64,000 bases of DNA from Enterobacter sp. RHBSTW-00175 (lineage in GTDB: Bacteria; Pseudomonadota; Gammaproteobacteria; Enterobacterales; Enterobacteriaceae). The notes under the pieces are model-generated. The model ran no database searches and was not told the origin of the DNA. It was given only the letters and a program-made list of their open reading frames with translations. The stretch spans positions 2,232,001 to 2,296,000 of the forward strand of contig NZ_CP055930.1 of the NCBI RefSeq assembly GCF_013927005.1. The letters run 5' to 3'. Below, in pieces: positions 20,372 through 30,711 of this stretch. The position numbers and the translations under genes were made by a program. Each line of letters begins with the position of its first letter. Positions within the stretch are counted from its first letter, which is position 1.

Positions 20372-20410
20372 GTCCGTAGAAAAGCAAAAAGTCATTTGAG
20401 GAGTAAGCCC

Positions 20411-21052
20411 ATGAAACCGTATCAGCGCCAGTTTATTGAGTTTGCGCTTAACAAGCAGGTACTTAAGTTTGGCGAATTTACGCTGAAATCCGGGCGTAAA
20501 AGCCCCTATTTCTTCAATGCCGGGCTGTTTAATACCGGGCGTGATCTGGCCCTGTTAGGCCGTTTCTACGCAGAAGCGCTGGTGGATTCAGGGATTGATT
20601 TCGACCTGCTGTTTGGCCCGGCTTACAAAGGCATTCCGATTGCGACGACTACCGCTGTTGCGCTTGCGGAACACCACGACCGCGATGTGCCGTACTGTTT
20701 TAACCGTAAAGAGGCCAAAACCCACGGTGAAGGCGGTAACCTGGTAGGCAGTACGTTGCAAGGCCGCGTGATGCTGGTGGACGATGTGATCACTGCCGGT
20801 ACGGCGATCCGCGAATCAATGGAAATCATCCAGGCTAACGGCGCAACGCTTGCGGGCGTGCTGATCTCTCTGGATCGTCAGGAGCGTGGACGCGGCGAAA
20901 TTTCGGCGATTCAGGAAGTGGAGCGTGATTACGGCTGCAAAGTGACGTCAATCATCACCCTGAAAGACCTGATTGCGTATCTGGAAGAGAAACCAGAGAT
21001 GGCGGACCACCTGGCATCGGTGCGTGCGTACCGGGAAGCGTTCGGCGTATAA
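20411..21052 (+). CDS. pyrE: orotate phosphoribosyltransferase
   Basis: 213 residues, as in E. coli. It converts orotate and PRPP to orotidine 5'-monophosphate in pyrimidine synthesis. The PRPP loop [13 protein letters not shown] is clear, as is the catalytic-loop region [12 protein letters not shown]. The start MKPYQRQF at 20411 follows GAGGAG; an upstream in-frame ATG lies within the attenuator loop and is not credible. It is controlled by the attenuator at 20346-20371. Confidence 0.98.
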   Translation: MKPYQRQFIEFALNKQVLKFGEFTLKSGRKSPYFFNAGLFNTGRDLALLGRFYAEALVDSGIDFDLLFGPAYKGIPIATTTAVALAEHHDRDVPYCFNRKEAKTHGEGGNLVGSTLQGRVMLVDDVITAGTAIRESMEIIQANGATLAGVLISLDRQERGRGEISAIQEVERDYGCKVTSIITLKDLIAYLEEKPEMADHLASVRAYREAFGV

Positions 21053-21059
21053 ATATATA

Positions 21060-21085
21060 GCCCGGTGGCGCAACGCTCACCGGGC
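21060..21085. repeat. REP-like palindrome after pyrE
   Basis: GCCCGGTG and CACCGGGC flank a GCGCAACGCT core, just past the pyrE stop and between the convergent genes pyrE and slmA. The layout (GCCGGGy..GCGCArCGC..CCGGC) resembles the units at 25835 and 56221. Confidence 0.7.
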
Positions 21086-21092
21086 CTGGATC

Positions 21093-21689
21093 CTACTGTA
21101 ATTGTGCTGCCACTAACGGCCAGCGGGCGTCAAAATCGTCCGTTGGACAGTATTTGAATTCGCTACGCACAAAGCGGGAGAGCATACCCTCGCAAAACGC
21201 CAGGATCTGGCTTGCCAGCAGTGTTTCGTCAGTCACATACCCTTCGCCTTCACGCATTTTCTTCTCACGCAGTACCTGGCGCAGCTGCGCTTCGATGCGT
21301 TCAAAGAGCTGGTTAATGCGACCCTGGAGTCTGTCCTGTTCAAACATCAGCGCGTGGCCGGTCAGAATGCGGGTTAAGCCTGGGTTACGTTCACCAAAAC
21401 CCAGAATCAACAGCACGATCAGACGCAGGCGTGCGGTGGTGTCTTTCTCATCTTTCAGAATCAGGTTGATGCGTGTGATCAGGCTGTCTTCGATAAACTC
21501 GATCAGGCTGTCAAACATCCGGGTTTTGCTGGGAAAATGACGGTATAGCGCTGCTTCTGACACGCCAACAGAGGCGGCCAGTTTTGCAGTGGTGATGCGT
21601 TGACTGCCATCGCTGGATTCAAGCATCAGAGCCAGAGATTGAAGTATTTCTTCGCGACGATTCCTTTTCGCAGTTTGTTTTTCTGCCAT
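21093..21689 (-). CDS. slmA: nucleoid occlusion factor SlmA
   Basis: 198 residues, as in E. coli. This TetR-fold DNA-binding protein binds SlmA sites across the chromosome and blocks FtsZ ring assembly over nucleoids. The N-terminal helix-turn-helix ([20 protein letters not shown]) is typical and the C-terminal helical dimer/FtsZ-binding domain is complete. It lies 120 bp downstream of dut on the same strand. Confidence 0.97.
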   Translation of the reverse strand: MAEKQTAKRNRREEILQSLALMLESSDGSQRITTAKLAASVGVSEAALYRHFPSKTRMFDSLIEFIEDSLITRINLILKDEKDTTARLRLIVLLILGFGERNPGLTRILTGHALMFEQDRLQGRINQLFERIEAQLRQVLREKKMREGEGYVTDETLLASQILAFCEGMLSRFVRSEFKYCPTDDFDARWPLVAAQLQ

Positions 21690-21742
21690 GTTACAAAATA
21701 CCCCTGAAAATAATCACTTGCCAGGCTGGCATCCACGCAGCG

Positions 21743-21769
21743 ACCGCAAACTGGCGTTTGCGGTTTTTT
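21743..21769 (+). terminator. plus-strand intrinsic terminator between slmA and dut
   Basis: A 9-bp perfect stem (ACCGCAAAC/GTTTGCGGT, loop TGGC) is followed by TTTTTT on the plus strand only. The flanking genes dut and slmA both read on the minus strand, so it would stop antisense transcripts and leave a dut-slmA message with a hairpin but no U-tract. Confidence 0.65.
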
Positions 21770-21809
21770 ATTGCATTATGGCGCTGTGGGACGCGTATTT
21801 ATTGGGCGA

Positions 21810-22268
21810 TTATTTCCGCCCGGAATGGCCGAAGCCGCCTTCGCCGCGGTCGGTGGTGTCAAAGTCTTCCACCAGGTTAAATTCTGCCTGCACCACCGGT
21901 ACAAATACCATCTGCGCGATGCGTTCGCCCGGTTCAATGGTGAAGCTGTCCTGACCGCGGTTCCAGACGGAAACCATCAGTTGACCCTGATAGTCAGAGT
22001 CGATCAGACCGACCAGGTTACCCAGCACGATACCGTGCTTATGACCCAGGCCAGAGCGAGGCAGGATCACCGCTGCCAGCGACGGGTCAGCAATGTGAAT
22101 CGCCAGCCCGGTCGGGAGCAGGGTGGTTGCACCCGGCGCCAGCTCTACGGCGTCATCGAGACAGGCACGCAGGTCAAGACCGGCAGAGCCGGAGGTGGCA
22201 TAGGTTGGCAGCGGGAATTGCTGACCAACACGCGGGTCCAGAATCTTAACGTCGATTTTTTTCATCAT
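21810..22268 (-). CDS. dut: dUTP diphosphatase
   Basis: 152 residues (or 151 from the second ATG at 22265), like E. coli Dut. It hydrolyses dUTP to dUMP and keeps uracil out of DNA. The trimeric dUTPase motifs are present: [27 protein letters not shown], and the C-terminal [10 protein letters not shown] arm that closes the active site. Its first 23 bases overlap the end of coaBC, so the genes are translationally coupled. Confidence 0.97.
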   Translation of the reverse strand: MMKKIDVKILDPRVGQQFPLPTYATSGSAGLDLRACLDDAVELAPGATTLLPTGLAIHIADPSLAAVILPRSGLGHKHGIVLGNLVGLIDSDYQGQLMVSVWNRGQDSFTIEPGERIAQMVFVPVVQAEFNLVEDFDTTDRGEGGFGHSGRK

Positions 22269-23457
22269 AACGGGTAACGATCTCGTCCAGTAATTGTTGG
22301 CCCAGGAGTTCCTTGCGCTCAAGCGGTAAGACTTTATCTCCATCCTGCCAGAAAAGGTGCAGTGCGTTGCTGTCGCTGTTAAATCCTTGAGTGGCCAGCG
22401 ATACGTCGTTCGCGCAAATCAAATCGAGGTTTTTGCGGGTACGTTTTTGCCGGGCATATTCTTCCACATTATTCGTTTCTGCGGCAAACCCAACAACGTA
22501 AGGGCGATGATTTTTCAGCGCGGCAACCCCGGCAACGATATCCGGGTTTTTCACCATTTTTATCGTTAATTCATCGCCTTGCTTTTTAATCTTCGCATCA
22601 GCAATGGTCTCTGCGCGGTAATCAGCCACCGCCGCACAGCCGATAAAAATCTGCTGGTTGTGCGCGTGAGCTTGCACGACAGCTTCCATTTCCAGCGCCG
22701 TTGTTACATCAATACGCTGTACAAAAGGTGGCGTCGGCAGTGACACCGGGCCACTCACCAGCGTGACGTTTGCCCCTCGTTTTGCCGCGGCCTGAGCAAT
22801 GGCAAAGCCCATCTTACCGGAGCTGTGATTGGTGATATAGCGCACCGGGTCCAGTGGCTCGCGCGTTGGGCCCGCGGTAATCATGATGTTGAGATGTTGC
22901 AGATCGTTGACAGGCGCAAAATGGGCTGCGGCCATATCCACAATCGTCAACGGGTCGAGCATTCGCCCAGGGCCGATATCGCCACAGGCCTGGCTGCCGC
23001 TGTCTGGCCCCCAAATCAGCAAACCACGCGCGGCCAGGGTCTCCAGATTATGCTGGGTGGCGGCATTACGGTACATCTGCTGGTTCATGGCGGGAACCAC
23101 TGCAACAGACGCAGGCGTTGCCAGGCAAATTGTCGATACCAGGTCGTTTGCCATGCCTGCTGCAACGCGCGCAATTAAGTCGGCTGTTGCAGGGGCAAGA
23201 ATAACCAGGTCTGCCCATTTGCCCAGCTCAATATGGCCCATAGCGGCTTCGGCAGCCAGGTCCAGCAGGCTGTCTGATACCGGGTATCCTGAAACGGCCT
23301 GAAGGCTCAGGGGAGTGATAAAGGCTTTACCGCCTTCAGTTATCGCGACCCGCACATCGGCCCCGCGCTCGCGCAAGCGGCGTACCAGCTCCGGCGCTTT
23401 ATAGGCAGCAATACCGCCGCTCACGCCAAGAACGATTTTTTTACCGGCCAGGCTCAT
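22246..23457 (-). CDS. coaBC: phosphopantothenoylcysteine decarboxylase/synthetase CoaBC
   Basis: 403 residues (E. coli 406). This bifunctional coenzyme A enzyme has an N-terminal flavin-dependent decarboxylase CoaC with GGIAAYK, the catalytic-His region [11 protein letters not shown], and PAMNQQMY and [10 protein letters not shown] motifs. The C-terminal CTP-using synthetase CoaB (about residue 191 on) has [25 protein letters not shown] and the AAVADYR and KIKK segments. The E. coli-like start MSLAGKK at 23457 is used; the adjacent ATG at 23460 is equally possible, with AGGAAAG upstream. Confidence 0.97.
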   Translation of the reverse strand: MSLAGKKIVLGVSGGIAAYKAPELVRRLRERGADVRVAITEGGKAFITPLSLQAVSGYPVSDSLLDLAAEAAMGHIELGKWADLVILAPATADLIARVAAGMANDLVSTICLATPASVAVVPAMNQQMYRNAATQHNLETLAARGLLIWGPDSGSQACGDIGPGRMLDPLTIVDMAAAHFAPVNDLQHLNIMITAGPTREPLDPVRYITNHSSGKMGFAIAQAAAKRGANVTLVSGPVSLPTPPFVQRIDVTTALEMEAVVQAHAHNQQIFIGCAAVADYRAETIADAKIKKQGDELTIKMVKNPDIVAGVAALKNHRPYVVGFAAETNNVEEYARQKRTRKNLDLICANDVSLATQGFNSDSNALHLFWQDGDKVLPLERKELLGQQLLDEIVTRYDEKNRR

Positions 23458-23632
23458 CATGATTCTTTCCTGTTGGGTTTCACCAGAGAGCAGGCATTTT
23501 ATCACAATCCCAAAAGTGGGGTGCTTTTGTCCTTCGGTCACTTTGCGAGGCGATACGCAAGAATGAAAACTGTGCGTCGAACGCGGGACTGGCCTGTGGC
23601 AGCATTGACGGCAACCACAAGGAGACAGGGAT

Positions 23633-24298
23633 ATGGAACGTATTTCACCCATGCTACCGCGTGAAAAAATGCTGAATTACGGCATCACGTCGCTAACGGA
23701 TGATGAACTGCTGGCGCTGTTTTTACGCACCGGCACACCTGGGAAAACGGTTTTTACTCTGGCGCGAGAGCTGCTGCAACATTTTGGTTCGCTGCACGGC
23801 TTGCTCACGGCTGAGCTGGCAGAGTTTAAGAATGTTGAAGGTATTGGCGTGGCGAAATATGCCCAACTGAAAGGCATTGCAGAGCTTGCCCGGCGTTTTT
23901 ACAGTGTGCGGATGCTGGAAGAAGATTCGCTCTTAACCCCTGACATGACGAGAGAATTCCTGCAAAGCCAGCTGACGGATGCCGAGCGCGAGATCTTTAT
24001 GGCGATCTTCCTCGACAATAAAAATCGGGTGCTGAAGCACTGCCATCTGTTTTCGGGAACGCTGAACCACGTTGAGGTTCATCCGCGAGAAATTGTGCGG
24101 GAAGCGATAAAAGTGAATGCAGCCGCCGTGATCCTCGCGCATAATCACCCCTCAGGCTGTGCGCAACCGAGCAGAGCCGACAAAGAGATCACCGCGCGCA
24201 TTATCAAATGCTGTCAATTCATGGACATTCGTGTGCTGGACCATCTGATAATTGGTCGCGGAGAGTACGTTTCTTTTGCAGAACATGGTTGGATTTAG
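23633..24298 (+). CDS. radC: RadC/YicR JAMM-domain protein
   Basis: 221 residues (E. coli 222). An N-terminal HhH-like region (about residues 1-95) precedes a JAMM metalloprotease-like domain with the H-x-H-x10-D zinc motif at His170, His172 and Asp183. The original DNA-repair role assigned to RadC was later questioned and its biochemical activity remains uncertain. It is divergent from coaBC and followed by the rpmB promoter. Confidence 0.95.
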   Translation: MERISPMLPREKMLNYGITSLTDDELLALFLRTGTPGKTVFTLARELLQHFGSLHGLLTAELAEFKNVEGIGVAKYAQLKGIAELARRFYSVRMLEEDSLLTPDMTREFLQSQLTDAEREIFMAIFLDNKNRVLKHCHLFSGTLNHVEVHPREIVREAIKVNAAAVILAHNHPSGCAQPSRADKEITARIIKCCQFMDIRVLDHLIIGRGEYVSFAEHGWI

Positions 24299-24340
24299 AC
24301 CATTTCACGCGATCCATCGGGATCTTTGTCTGTTCGGGAC

Positions 24341-24369
24341 TTGAGCACATCGCCGAGTCAGCGTATACT
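24341..24369 (+). promoter_or_regulatory. rpmBG sigma-70 promoter
   Basis: TTGAGC and TATACT are separated by exactly 17 nt. The site lies about 145 nt upstream of rpmB, leaving a structured leader (24376-24514) such as is common before ribosomal-protein operons. Confidence 0.8.
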
Positions 24370-24493
24370 ACGCCACCTTTGAGAATCTCGGGTTTGGCAA
24401 TTGGGCCTGGCAATCGAGAGTTCGCTTAGAACTGCGATGACCGGGCTGTAAAGCCTGACGAGGCGCCGATACCCCATACGAAGCTCGAGCTAA

Positions 24494-24751
<258 letters not shown>

Positions 24752-24770
24752 GTACTTAACGAGGAACTAA

Positions 24771-24941
<171 letters not shown>

Positions 24942-24965
24942 TTTTAGTCTCCTTGTATTGAAAAA

Positions 24966-24987
24966 CCCCGCTCCTGCGGGGTTTTTT
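24966..24987 (+). terminator. rpmBG intrinsic terminator
   Basis: CCCCGC, loop TCCT, GCGGGG and six T residues; an A-run on the 5' side could make it work in both directions. Confidence 0.95.
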
Positions 24988-25013
24988 GCATTCTGACTCT
25001 CAACGGAGGAACC

Positions 25014-25823
25014 ATGCCTGAATTACCTGAGGTAGAGACCAGCCGCCGCGGTATTGAACCCCATCTGGTTGGCGCGACTATTCTTCATGCTGTCGTTCGC
25101 AATTGCCGTCTGCGCTGGCCGGTTTCCGATGAGATCCATGCCCTGAGTGATAAACCGATTCTGAGCGTGCAGCGCCGCGCCAAGTATCTGCTGCTGGAGC
25201 TGCCGGATGGCTGGATAATCATCCATCTGGGGATGTCCGGGAGCCTGCGGATCCTCAGTGAAGAGTTACCTGCCGAAAAACACGACCATGTTGATCTGGT
25301 GATGAGCAATGGCAAAGTACTGCGCTACACCGACCCGCGCCGCTTTGGGGCGTGGTTGTGGACCAAAGAGCTTGAAGGGCATAGCGTGCTGGCACATCTG
25401 GGGCCTGAGCCGCTCTCTGACGCCTTTAACGCAGACTACCTGAAAGAGAAGTGTGCGAAGAAGAAAACCCCGATCAAACCCTGGCTGATGGATAACAAGC
25501 TGGTGGTGGGCGTGGGCAATATTTACGCCAGTGAATCCCTGTTTGCCGCGGGCATTCATCCCGACCGTCTGGCGTCGTCGCTGTCGGCTCAGGAGTGCGA
25601 ACTGCTGGTCAGAGTGATTAAAGCGGTACTGCTACGCTCGATTGAGCAGGGTGGAACGACACTGAAGGACTTTCTGCAAAGCGACGGTAAGCCGGGCTAT
25701 TTTGCGCAGGAGTTGCAGGTATATGGGCGTAAGGGTGAGCCGTGCAGAGTGTGCGGGACACCGATTATTGCCACGAAACACGCTCAGCGCGCCACGTTCT
25801 ACTGCCGTCAGTGCCAGAAGTAA
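25014..25823 (+). CDS. mutM: formamidopyrimidine-DNA glycosylase (Fpg/MutM)
   Basis: 269 residues, as in E. coli. It excises 8-oxoguanine and formamidopyrimidines and cleaves the abasic site. The catalytic N-terminus [13 protein letters not shown] (Pro2, Glu3) and Lys57 are present, as is the H2TH segment ([14 protein letters not shown]). The C-terminal zinc finger is C244-x2-C247-x16-C264-x2-C267. GGAGGAACC precedes the ATG. It follows the rpmBG terminator in the usual enterobacterial order. Confidence 0.98.
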   Translation: MPELPEVETSRRGIEPHLVGATILHAVVRNCRLRWPVSDEIHALSDKPILSVQRRAKYLLLELPDGWIIIHLGMSGSLRILSEELPAEKHDHVDLVMSNGKVLRYTDPRRFGAWLWTKELEGHSVLAHLGPEPLSDAFNADYLKEKCAKKKTPIKPWLMDNKLVVGVGNIYASESLFAAGIHPDRLASSLSAQECELLVRVIKAVLLRSIEQGGTTLKDFLQSDGKPGYFAQELQVYGRKGEPCRVCGTPIIATKHAQRATFYCRQCQK

Positions 25824-25834
25824 TACATTTTTAG

Positions 25835-25860
25835 GCCGGGCAAGCGCAACGCCGCCTGGC
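25835..25860. repeat. REP-like palindrome after mutM
   Basis: GCCGGGCAAGCGCAACGCCGCCTGGC, split as arms GCCGGGC and GCCTGGC around a GCGCAACGC core, lies between the convergent genes mutM and coaD. It is closely similar to the unit at 56221. Confidence 0.75.
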
Positions 25861-25871
25861 AATCAAAAGGG

Positions 25872-26354
<483 letters not shown>

Positions 26355-27125
26355 TCACGTTTTCTCTGAGTAGCCGCGGCTAAGCGCCCACAGCTCGGTG
26401 TATTTGTTAAATGTATACTGAGCATTCACGACCGCCAGTAACCAGCCCTGTTTTCCGTCCAGCACCCCGCCACGCAGCAGCAAGGTTTTCAGAAATGCTC
26501 CGATCGTATGGGTGAAAATACCGGTCAGCGTTGCCTTCTTGCCACGTTGATGGCGTTCCTGTGCCCATGCGGTAGCGTAGTTGAGCTGTTTACGCTGGAA
26601 GCTGGCGAAATCGCGGCAGGTCAGGTGCAGTAAATCACCGTTTAAGGCAACTACCGGAGCGTTATCGCAGGCCAGGGATTCATGCACCAGGTTATCGTTG
26701 TACTGGTAACGCTCGCGCTCATACAAACGCATCACACGGTCAGGGTACCAGCCGCTGTGGCGCATAAACCGGCCGAGAAAGTAGTTACGACGCGCGATGC
26801 TGTACACAGCACCTGACTGAGGCGCGGCGAGCACGCCCTGAATCGCCTGCTGGAGCTCTGGCGTAATGCGCTCGTCGGTGTCGATCATCAGCACATAATC
26901 GCCGGTCGCGTAAGATTGCGCGCGTTGACGCTGCACGCCATAACCCTGCCAGTCCGTATTGGTGTACACCTTCACGCCTGCTGCACGGGCTATCTCTGCC
27001 GTGTTGTCCTCACTGCCTGAATCGAGGAGGACAATTTCGCCAGCCCAGGCCACAGAGTCCAGGCAATCGGGAAGCAGGTCGGCGGCGTTTTTGGCGATCA
27101 TGACGACCGACAGACGCTGAGACAT
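26355..27125 (-). CDS. waaE: LPS core glucosyltransferase WaaE-like (GT2)
   Basis: 256 residues. GT2 fold with the metal-binding region [11 protein letters not shown], nucleotide-binding [11 protein letters not shown], and the family's [18 protein letters not shown] segment. In Klebsiella and Serratia WaaE adds glucose beta-1,4 to heptose I of the inner core; that activity is inferred by family and position between waaA and coaD. E. coli K-12 lacks this gene. The start overlaps the waaA stop in TAATG, so translation is coupled. A longer in-frame start at 27227 would lie inside waaA and is rejected. Confidence 0.9.
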   Translation of the reverse strand: MSQRLSVVMIAKNAADLLPDCLDSVAWAGEIVLLDSGSEDNTAEIARAAGVKVYTNTDWQGYGVQRQRAQSYATGDYVLMIDTDERITPELQQAIQGVLAAPQSGAVYSIARRNYFLGRFMRHSGWYPDRVMRLYERERYQYNDNLVHESLACDNAPVVALNGDLLHLTCRDFASFQRKQLNYATAWAQERHQRGKKATLTGIFTHTIGAFLKTLLLRGGVLDGKQGWLLAVVNAQYTFNKYTELWALSRGYSEKT

Positions 27126-28399
27126 TAATGGCTCCGCTGAGGCAGATAAGGTTGAAGAAGTTGCAGCAGACGGGTCAGTGCGCCCTGGTTCTGATGCAGC
27201 ACCTCGACGGCATGGCGGCCATACCACAGACGGTAATCTTCGTCAGTCAGAAGGGTCGATACCTCTTTGACCACCGAGTCCGCATCGGTCACGGTAATTA
27301 AGCCATCGGCTTGCTGCAATTTAGCGCAGATATCTTTGAAATTAAATGTGTGTGGGCCCATCAGCACTGGAATCGCGTGCGCCGCAGGCTCCAGCGGGTT
27401 ATGACCGCCGCGCTCGACCAGGCTACCGCCCACAAAGGCGAGGTCGGCAATTCCGTACAGCAGCATCAGTTCGCCCATCGTATCGCCAATCACCACCTGG
27501 GTGCTACTGGACGGGATCTCGCCGCTGCTACGCAGGGTGAAGCTGAAACCGCCTTTCTGCACCATCTCGCGGGCGTCTTTGAAACGTTCCGGGTGACGAG
27601 GGACAAGAATCAGCAGTAAGTCCGGGAATTTTTCCAGCAGCTTACGGTGCGCTTGCAGGATAATCTCTTCTTCGCCGTCGTGGGTACTGGTGGCAATCCA
27701 GACCTGGCGGCGCGGGGCCCACTGGCGACGCAATGTGACTGCGCGTGCGGCGAGCTCGGGCGTGACCGAAATATCGAATTTCAGGCTGCCGGTCACCGCC
27801 AGCTGGTTGCGCTTGAGGCCAAGAGAGACAAAGCGTGCAGCGTCTTCTTCGTTCTGCGCGGCAATCAGCGTGATTTTGCCAAGCAGGCGACGCATAAATT
27901 TACCCAGCTTGCCGTAGCCTTTTGCCGAGCGCTCAGAGAGGCGCGCGTTGGCGATAACCAGCGGGATTTTTCGGGCATGAAGAGCGGAAATCATATTCGG
28001 CCACAGTTCGGTTTCCATCACGATCACAAGCTTTGGGCGAACGGTATTCAGGAAACGATTCATGGCGCAGGGCAGATCGTAAGGCAGATAGACGTGATGC
28101 ACGCCTTTGCCAAATGCGGACATAACGCGCTCTGAGCCGGTCGGGGTCATGGTGGTGACGGTTATCGGCAAAGAGGGGTAACGGTGGCGCAGGGCGCGTA
28201 CCAGCGGAATAGCCGCCAGCGTTTCGCCAACAGAAACGGAATGCAGCAAAATACCGTCCGGGGCGACTTTATTGCGGCAATAGCCATAGCGTTCAGCCCA
28301 GCGTTTTCGGTACGCAGGCGCTTTACGGCTACGAAGCAACAGTCGCAGCCACACCAGTGGCTGAATGATGTAGAGCAGAGCGGTATACAACAATTCCAA
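27125..28399 (-). CDS. waaA: Kdo transferase WaaA
   Basis: 424 residues (E. coli 425). It transfers two Kdo residues to lipid IVA at the inner membrane. An N-terminal membrane anchor ([15 protein letters not shown]) precedes two GT-B domains with [28 protein letters not shown] motifs. E. coli begins MLELLYTA; here the matching position is TTG at 28399, with GGAT upstream, so I take TTG as start. An upstream ATG at 28444 would add 15 non-conserved residues. It overlaps waaE by the shared A of TAATG. Confidence 0.93.
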   Translation of the reverse strand: MELLYTALLYIIQPLVWLRLLLRSRKAPAYRKRWAERYGYCRNKVAPDGILLHSVSVGETLAAIPLVRALRHRYPSLPITVTTMTPTGSERVMSAFGKGVHHVYLPYDLPCAMNRFLNTVRPKLVIVMETELWPNMISALHARKIPLVIANARLSERSAKGYGKLGKFMRRLLGKITLIAAQNEEDAARFVSLGLKRNQLAVTGSLKFDISVTPELAARAVTLRRQWAPRRQVWIATSTHDGEEEIILQAHRKLLEKFPDLLLILVPRHPERFKDAREMVQKGGFSFTLRSSGEIPSSSTQVVIGDTMGELMLLYGIADLAFVGGSLVERGGHNPLEPAAHAIPVLMGPHTFNFKDICAKLQQADGLITVTDADSVVKEVSTLLTDEDYRLWYGRHAVEVLHQNQGALTRLLQLLQPYLPQRSH

Positions 28400-28466
28400 G
28401 CGATTATCCGTTTTTTTTAGTTTCGGCGGGCAAATTCTAAGCATTTAAGCCAGGTAAAGCTATCTC

Positions 28467-29450
28467 TTATGCCAGATACCGCTTTAAACGGAAATAACGG
28501 CGGCCCAGGCGCCAGTGCTGGCGAAGCCCACGGGCGTTTTTCCAGATAAGTGCCCAGATCCCGCGATCGAACAGCTCCTGGATAATTTCACGCTTTTTGG
28601 CCGTATCGCCAATGTTGTTAATCGCGTGCAGGATCCCCAGACCCTCTTTCGCGATTTGCCACTGGCAGGCCGGTACGCGGCGCACGGCATCCGGGTAGCG
28701 CTGGTTGATAACGTCCAGCATCTCAAGGATTTTCATATAGTGGCGCGCGTTACGCATCCGCGAGTCATCCGTGCCCGGCGTGTGTGATACCGATGCGGAA
28801 TGGATGAGATAGTCGTAGAAGGTTTCGTCTGTGTACTGAACGCGTCTGGCGGTCAGCAGCACTTCGGTCGTCCACGGGATATCCTGGTGGCGCAGTCCAT
28901 GCTCGAACGTGAACCCTTGCGCTTTAATAAACGCGTGGCGATAAATATTAAGCCAGGTCACATGCAGGAATTTACGCGATGCCAGCGCGCGCTGAAGCCA
29001 GGTTGGGCCATCCAGCACGTCGGTGGATTGCAGTTTGTCGGACGGGAAGATTTTTTTCGCAGGTCTGCCGTCATCGTAAATATAGGTGCCGTTACAGGTG
29101 GCGACGTCGAGATCGTTTTTCTTCGCCATCTCCAGCAGGCGTGGGTACATGCCCGGGTAAATCACATCGTCGATGTCCGGGAACGCGACATACTCGCCTG
29201 TGGCCTCAGCCAGACCGGTGTTACGAGCGGCAGAGACGCCCTGGTTGGTCTGTTCGATGACCTTGTAATACGGGAATTCACTGGCGTATTGCGCAATGAT
29301 GGCCGCAGAGTTATCGCTTGACCCATCGTCCACAACGACAAGTTCCAGACTGTCCAGATGTTGAGCTTTGATGCTGTCGAAAAATGCACTCAGGAATTTT
29401 TCACCGTTATAGACGGCGACCACAAGGCTCAATAAAGGTTTGTCGGACAT
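28467..29450 (-). CDS. GT2 glycosyltransferase, YibD-like
   Basis: 327 residues. The N-terminal GT-A domain has VVAVYNGEKFL, VVVDDGSSDNSA, NQGVSAARNTGL and the metal-binding PDIDD segment. Its C-terminal half (GPTWLQRALASRKF, HQDIPWTTEVL, YDYLIHSASVS) resembles E. coli YibD, which in K-12 lies near tdh rather than here. The substrate is unknown; position between waaA and other core transferases suggests a core sugar transfer. GGAGAAAGC precedes the ATG. It is divergent from the GT4 gene at 29608, sharing a 157-bp promoter region. Confidence 0.85.
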   Translation of the reverse strand: MSDKPLLSLVVAVYNGEKFLSAFFDSIKAQHLDSLELVVVDDGSSDNSAAIIAQYASEFPYYKVIEQTNQGVSAARNTGLAEATGEYVAFPDIDDVIYPGMYPRLLEMAKKNDLDVATCNGTYIYDDGRPAKKIFPSDKLQSTDVLDGPTWLQRALASRKFLHVTWLNIYRHAFIKAQGFTFEHGLRHQDIPWTTEVLLTARRVQYTDETFYDYLIHSASVSHTPGTDDSRMRNARHYMKILEMLDVINQRYPDAVRRVPACQWQIAKEGLGILHAINNIGDTAKKREIIQELFDRGIWALIWKNARGLRQHWRLGRRYFRLKRYLA

Positions 29451-29607
29451 GCTTTCTCCGTTGTGTTCAGGGCAGGCCACCCATGTTGGTGGTACCATTC
29501 GTGCTGTATTATATCTGGTGGATACTAAAAACATATGCCTGTAGGGACAAAGATCCCGTCAGGCGGCAAATTAGCGTCACGCTGGCGAGATTCATAACAG
29601 GAAATGT

Positions 29608-30711
29608 ATGCATATTGTTCACACTGAAGCAGACGGTGGTAAAGGCGGGCAGCCTTTGCGCATTATTAACGAATCGTTAGGCATGATTCAGCGTGGCCAT
29701 CAGGTGACCATTCTTTGCCCGGAAACCGCGCCGCTGCACGCGATGGCGAAAAGCGCCGGGCTAACGGTTGTCACCATGCCGTTAAAGCGTAAGAACCTTA
29801 AAAATCTGCAATTGTTACGTCGCTGGCTGAGTGACAACCGTAAATCGATTGATGTCATCAATAGCCATAACTCAGCTGATACCTGGCTGGTGGCACTGGC
29901 AAACCTGACGCTGTCGAACCCTGTGCCGCTGGTGCGCACGCGCCATGCCTCTGGTGTGCCGCGTAATAACTGGACGACCCGCTGGCTGTTCCGTAAAGCC
30001 TGTGCCCATATCGTCACAACCGGTGAAGCGCTGCGTCATCAGGTGGCGAATATTGGCGTACCCATGTCCCAGAGCACATCCGTGCCGAGCGGTGTGGATA
30101 CGCAGCGTTTTCACCCGGCGGATAAACACGACGCCCGCGTGCACTGTGGATTGTCGCAGGAGGATTTCTGGCTGGGGGTGGTGTCGCATCTGCGTCCGAA
30201 CAAAGGCCACAGTGTGCTGCTGCGCGCCCTGGCGCAAATCGATAACCCACACATCAAGCTGGCGATTGTCGGGGAAGGGCCGCACAAGGCAACGCTGGAG
30301 CAGGAAATCGTCGGCCTGGAATTGCAACAGCGCGTAGTGATGGCGGGGCATCAAAGCGACCCTGAGCGCTGGTTCCCGGCGTTTGATATTGCGCTGAGTC
30401 CTTCACACGATATGGAAGGTGTTCCTCAGGGCGTTCTGCAATCGCTGGCGTCTCGTATTGCCACTATCGCGACCGATGCCGGCGGGACGGCGGATGCAGT
30501 GATTGATGGTCAGACGGGGATTCTGGTCGCCCAGCGTGATGAAAAAGCGCTGCACGATGCCATCGAGAAACTGTATAACGATGCAGCTCTTCGCGAGAAG
30601 CTGGCGCAGCAGGGTTATGATTACCTGAGCACCCACTTTACCCGCGAATGTATGCTGGACGCGATGGAGAAAGTCTTCTCTGAAGCGGCTCAGCGCAGCA
30701 GGTCGCGATAA
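29608..30711 (+). CDS. GT4 glycosyltransferase, LPS core
   Basis: 367 residues with the GT-B fold of family GT4: an N-terminal HTEADGGKGGQPLRI acceptor loop, a central VVSHLRPNKGHSVLLRA linker, and the C-terminal donor-site motif with the first E of the EX7E pair in DMEGVPQGVLQSLAS. It probably adds a hexose or amino sugar to the outer core; the sugar cannot be read from sequence. It is the only plus-strand gene inside the core cluster, and its last 22 bases overlap the end of the convergent wabG-like gene. Confidence 0.85.
   Translation: MHIVHTEADGGKGGQPLRIINESLGMIQRGHQVTILCPETAPLHAMAKSAGLTVVTMPLKRKNLKNLQLLRRWLSDNRKSIDVINSHNSADTWLVALANLTLSNPVPLVRTRHASGVPRNNWTTRWLFRKACAHIVTTGEALRHQVANIGVPMSQSTSVPSGVDTQRFHPADKHDARVHCGLSQEDFWLGVVSHLRPNKGHSVLLRALAQIDNPHIKLAIVGEGPHKATLEQEIVGLELQQRVVMAGHQSDPERWFPAFDIALSPSHDMEGVPQGVLQSLASRIATIATDAGGTADAVIDGQTGILVAQRDEKALHDAIEKLYNDAALREKLAQQGYDYLSTHFTRECMLDAMEKVFSEAAQRSRSR

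Noticed and set aside
26355..27227. Longer start for waaE at 27227
   Set aside because: It would lie inside waaA; the TAATG junction and GT2 fold start at 27125 are decisive.
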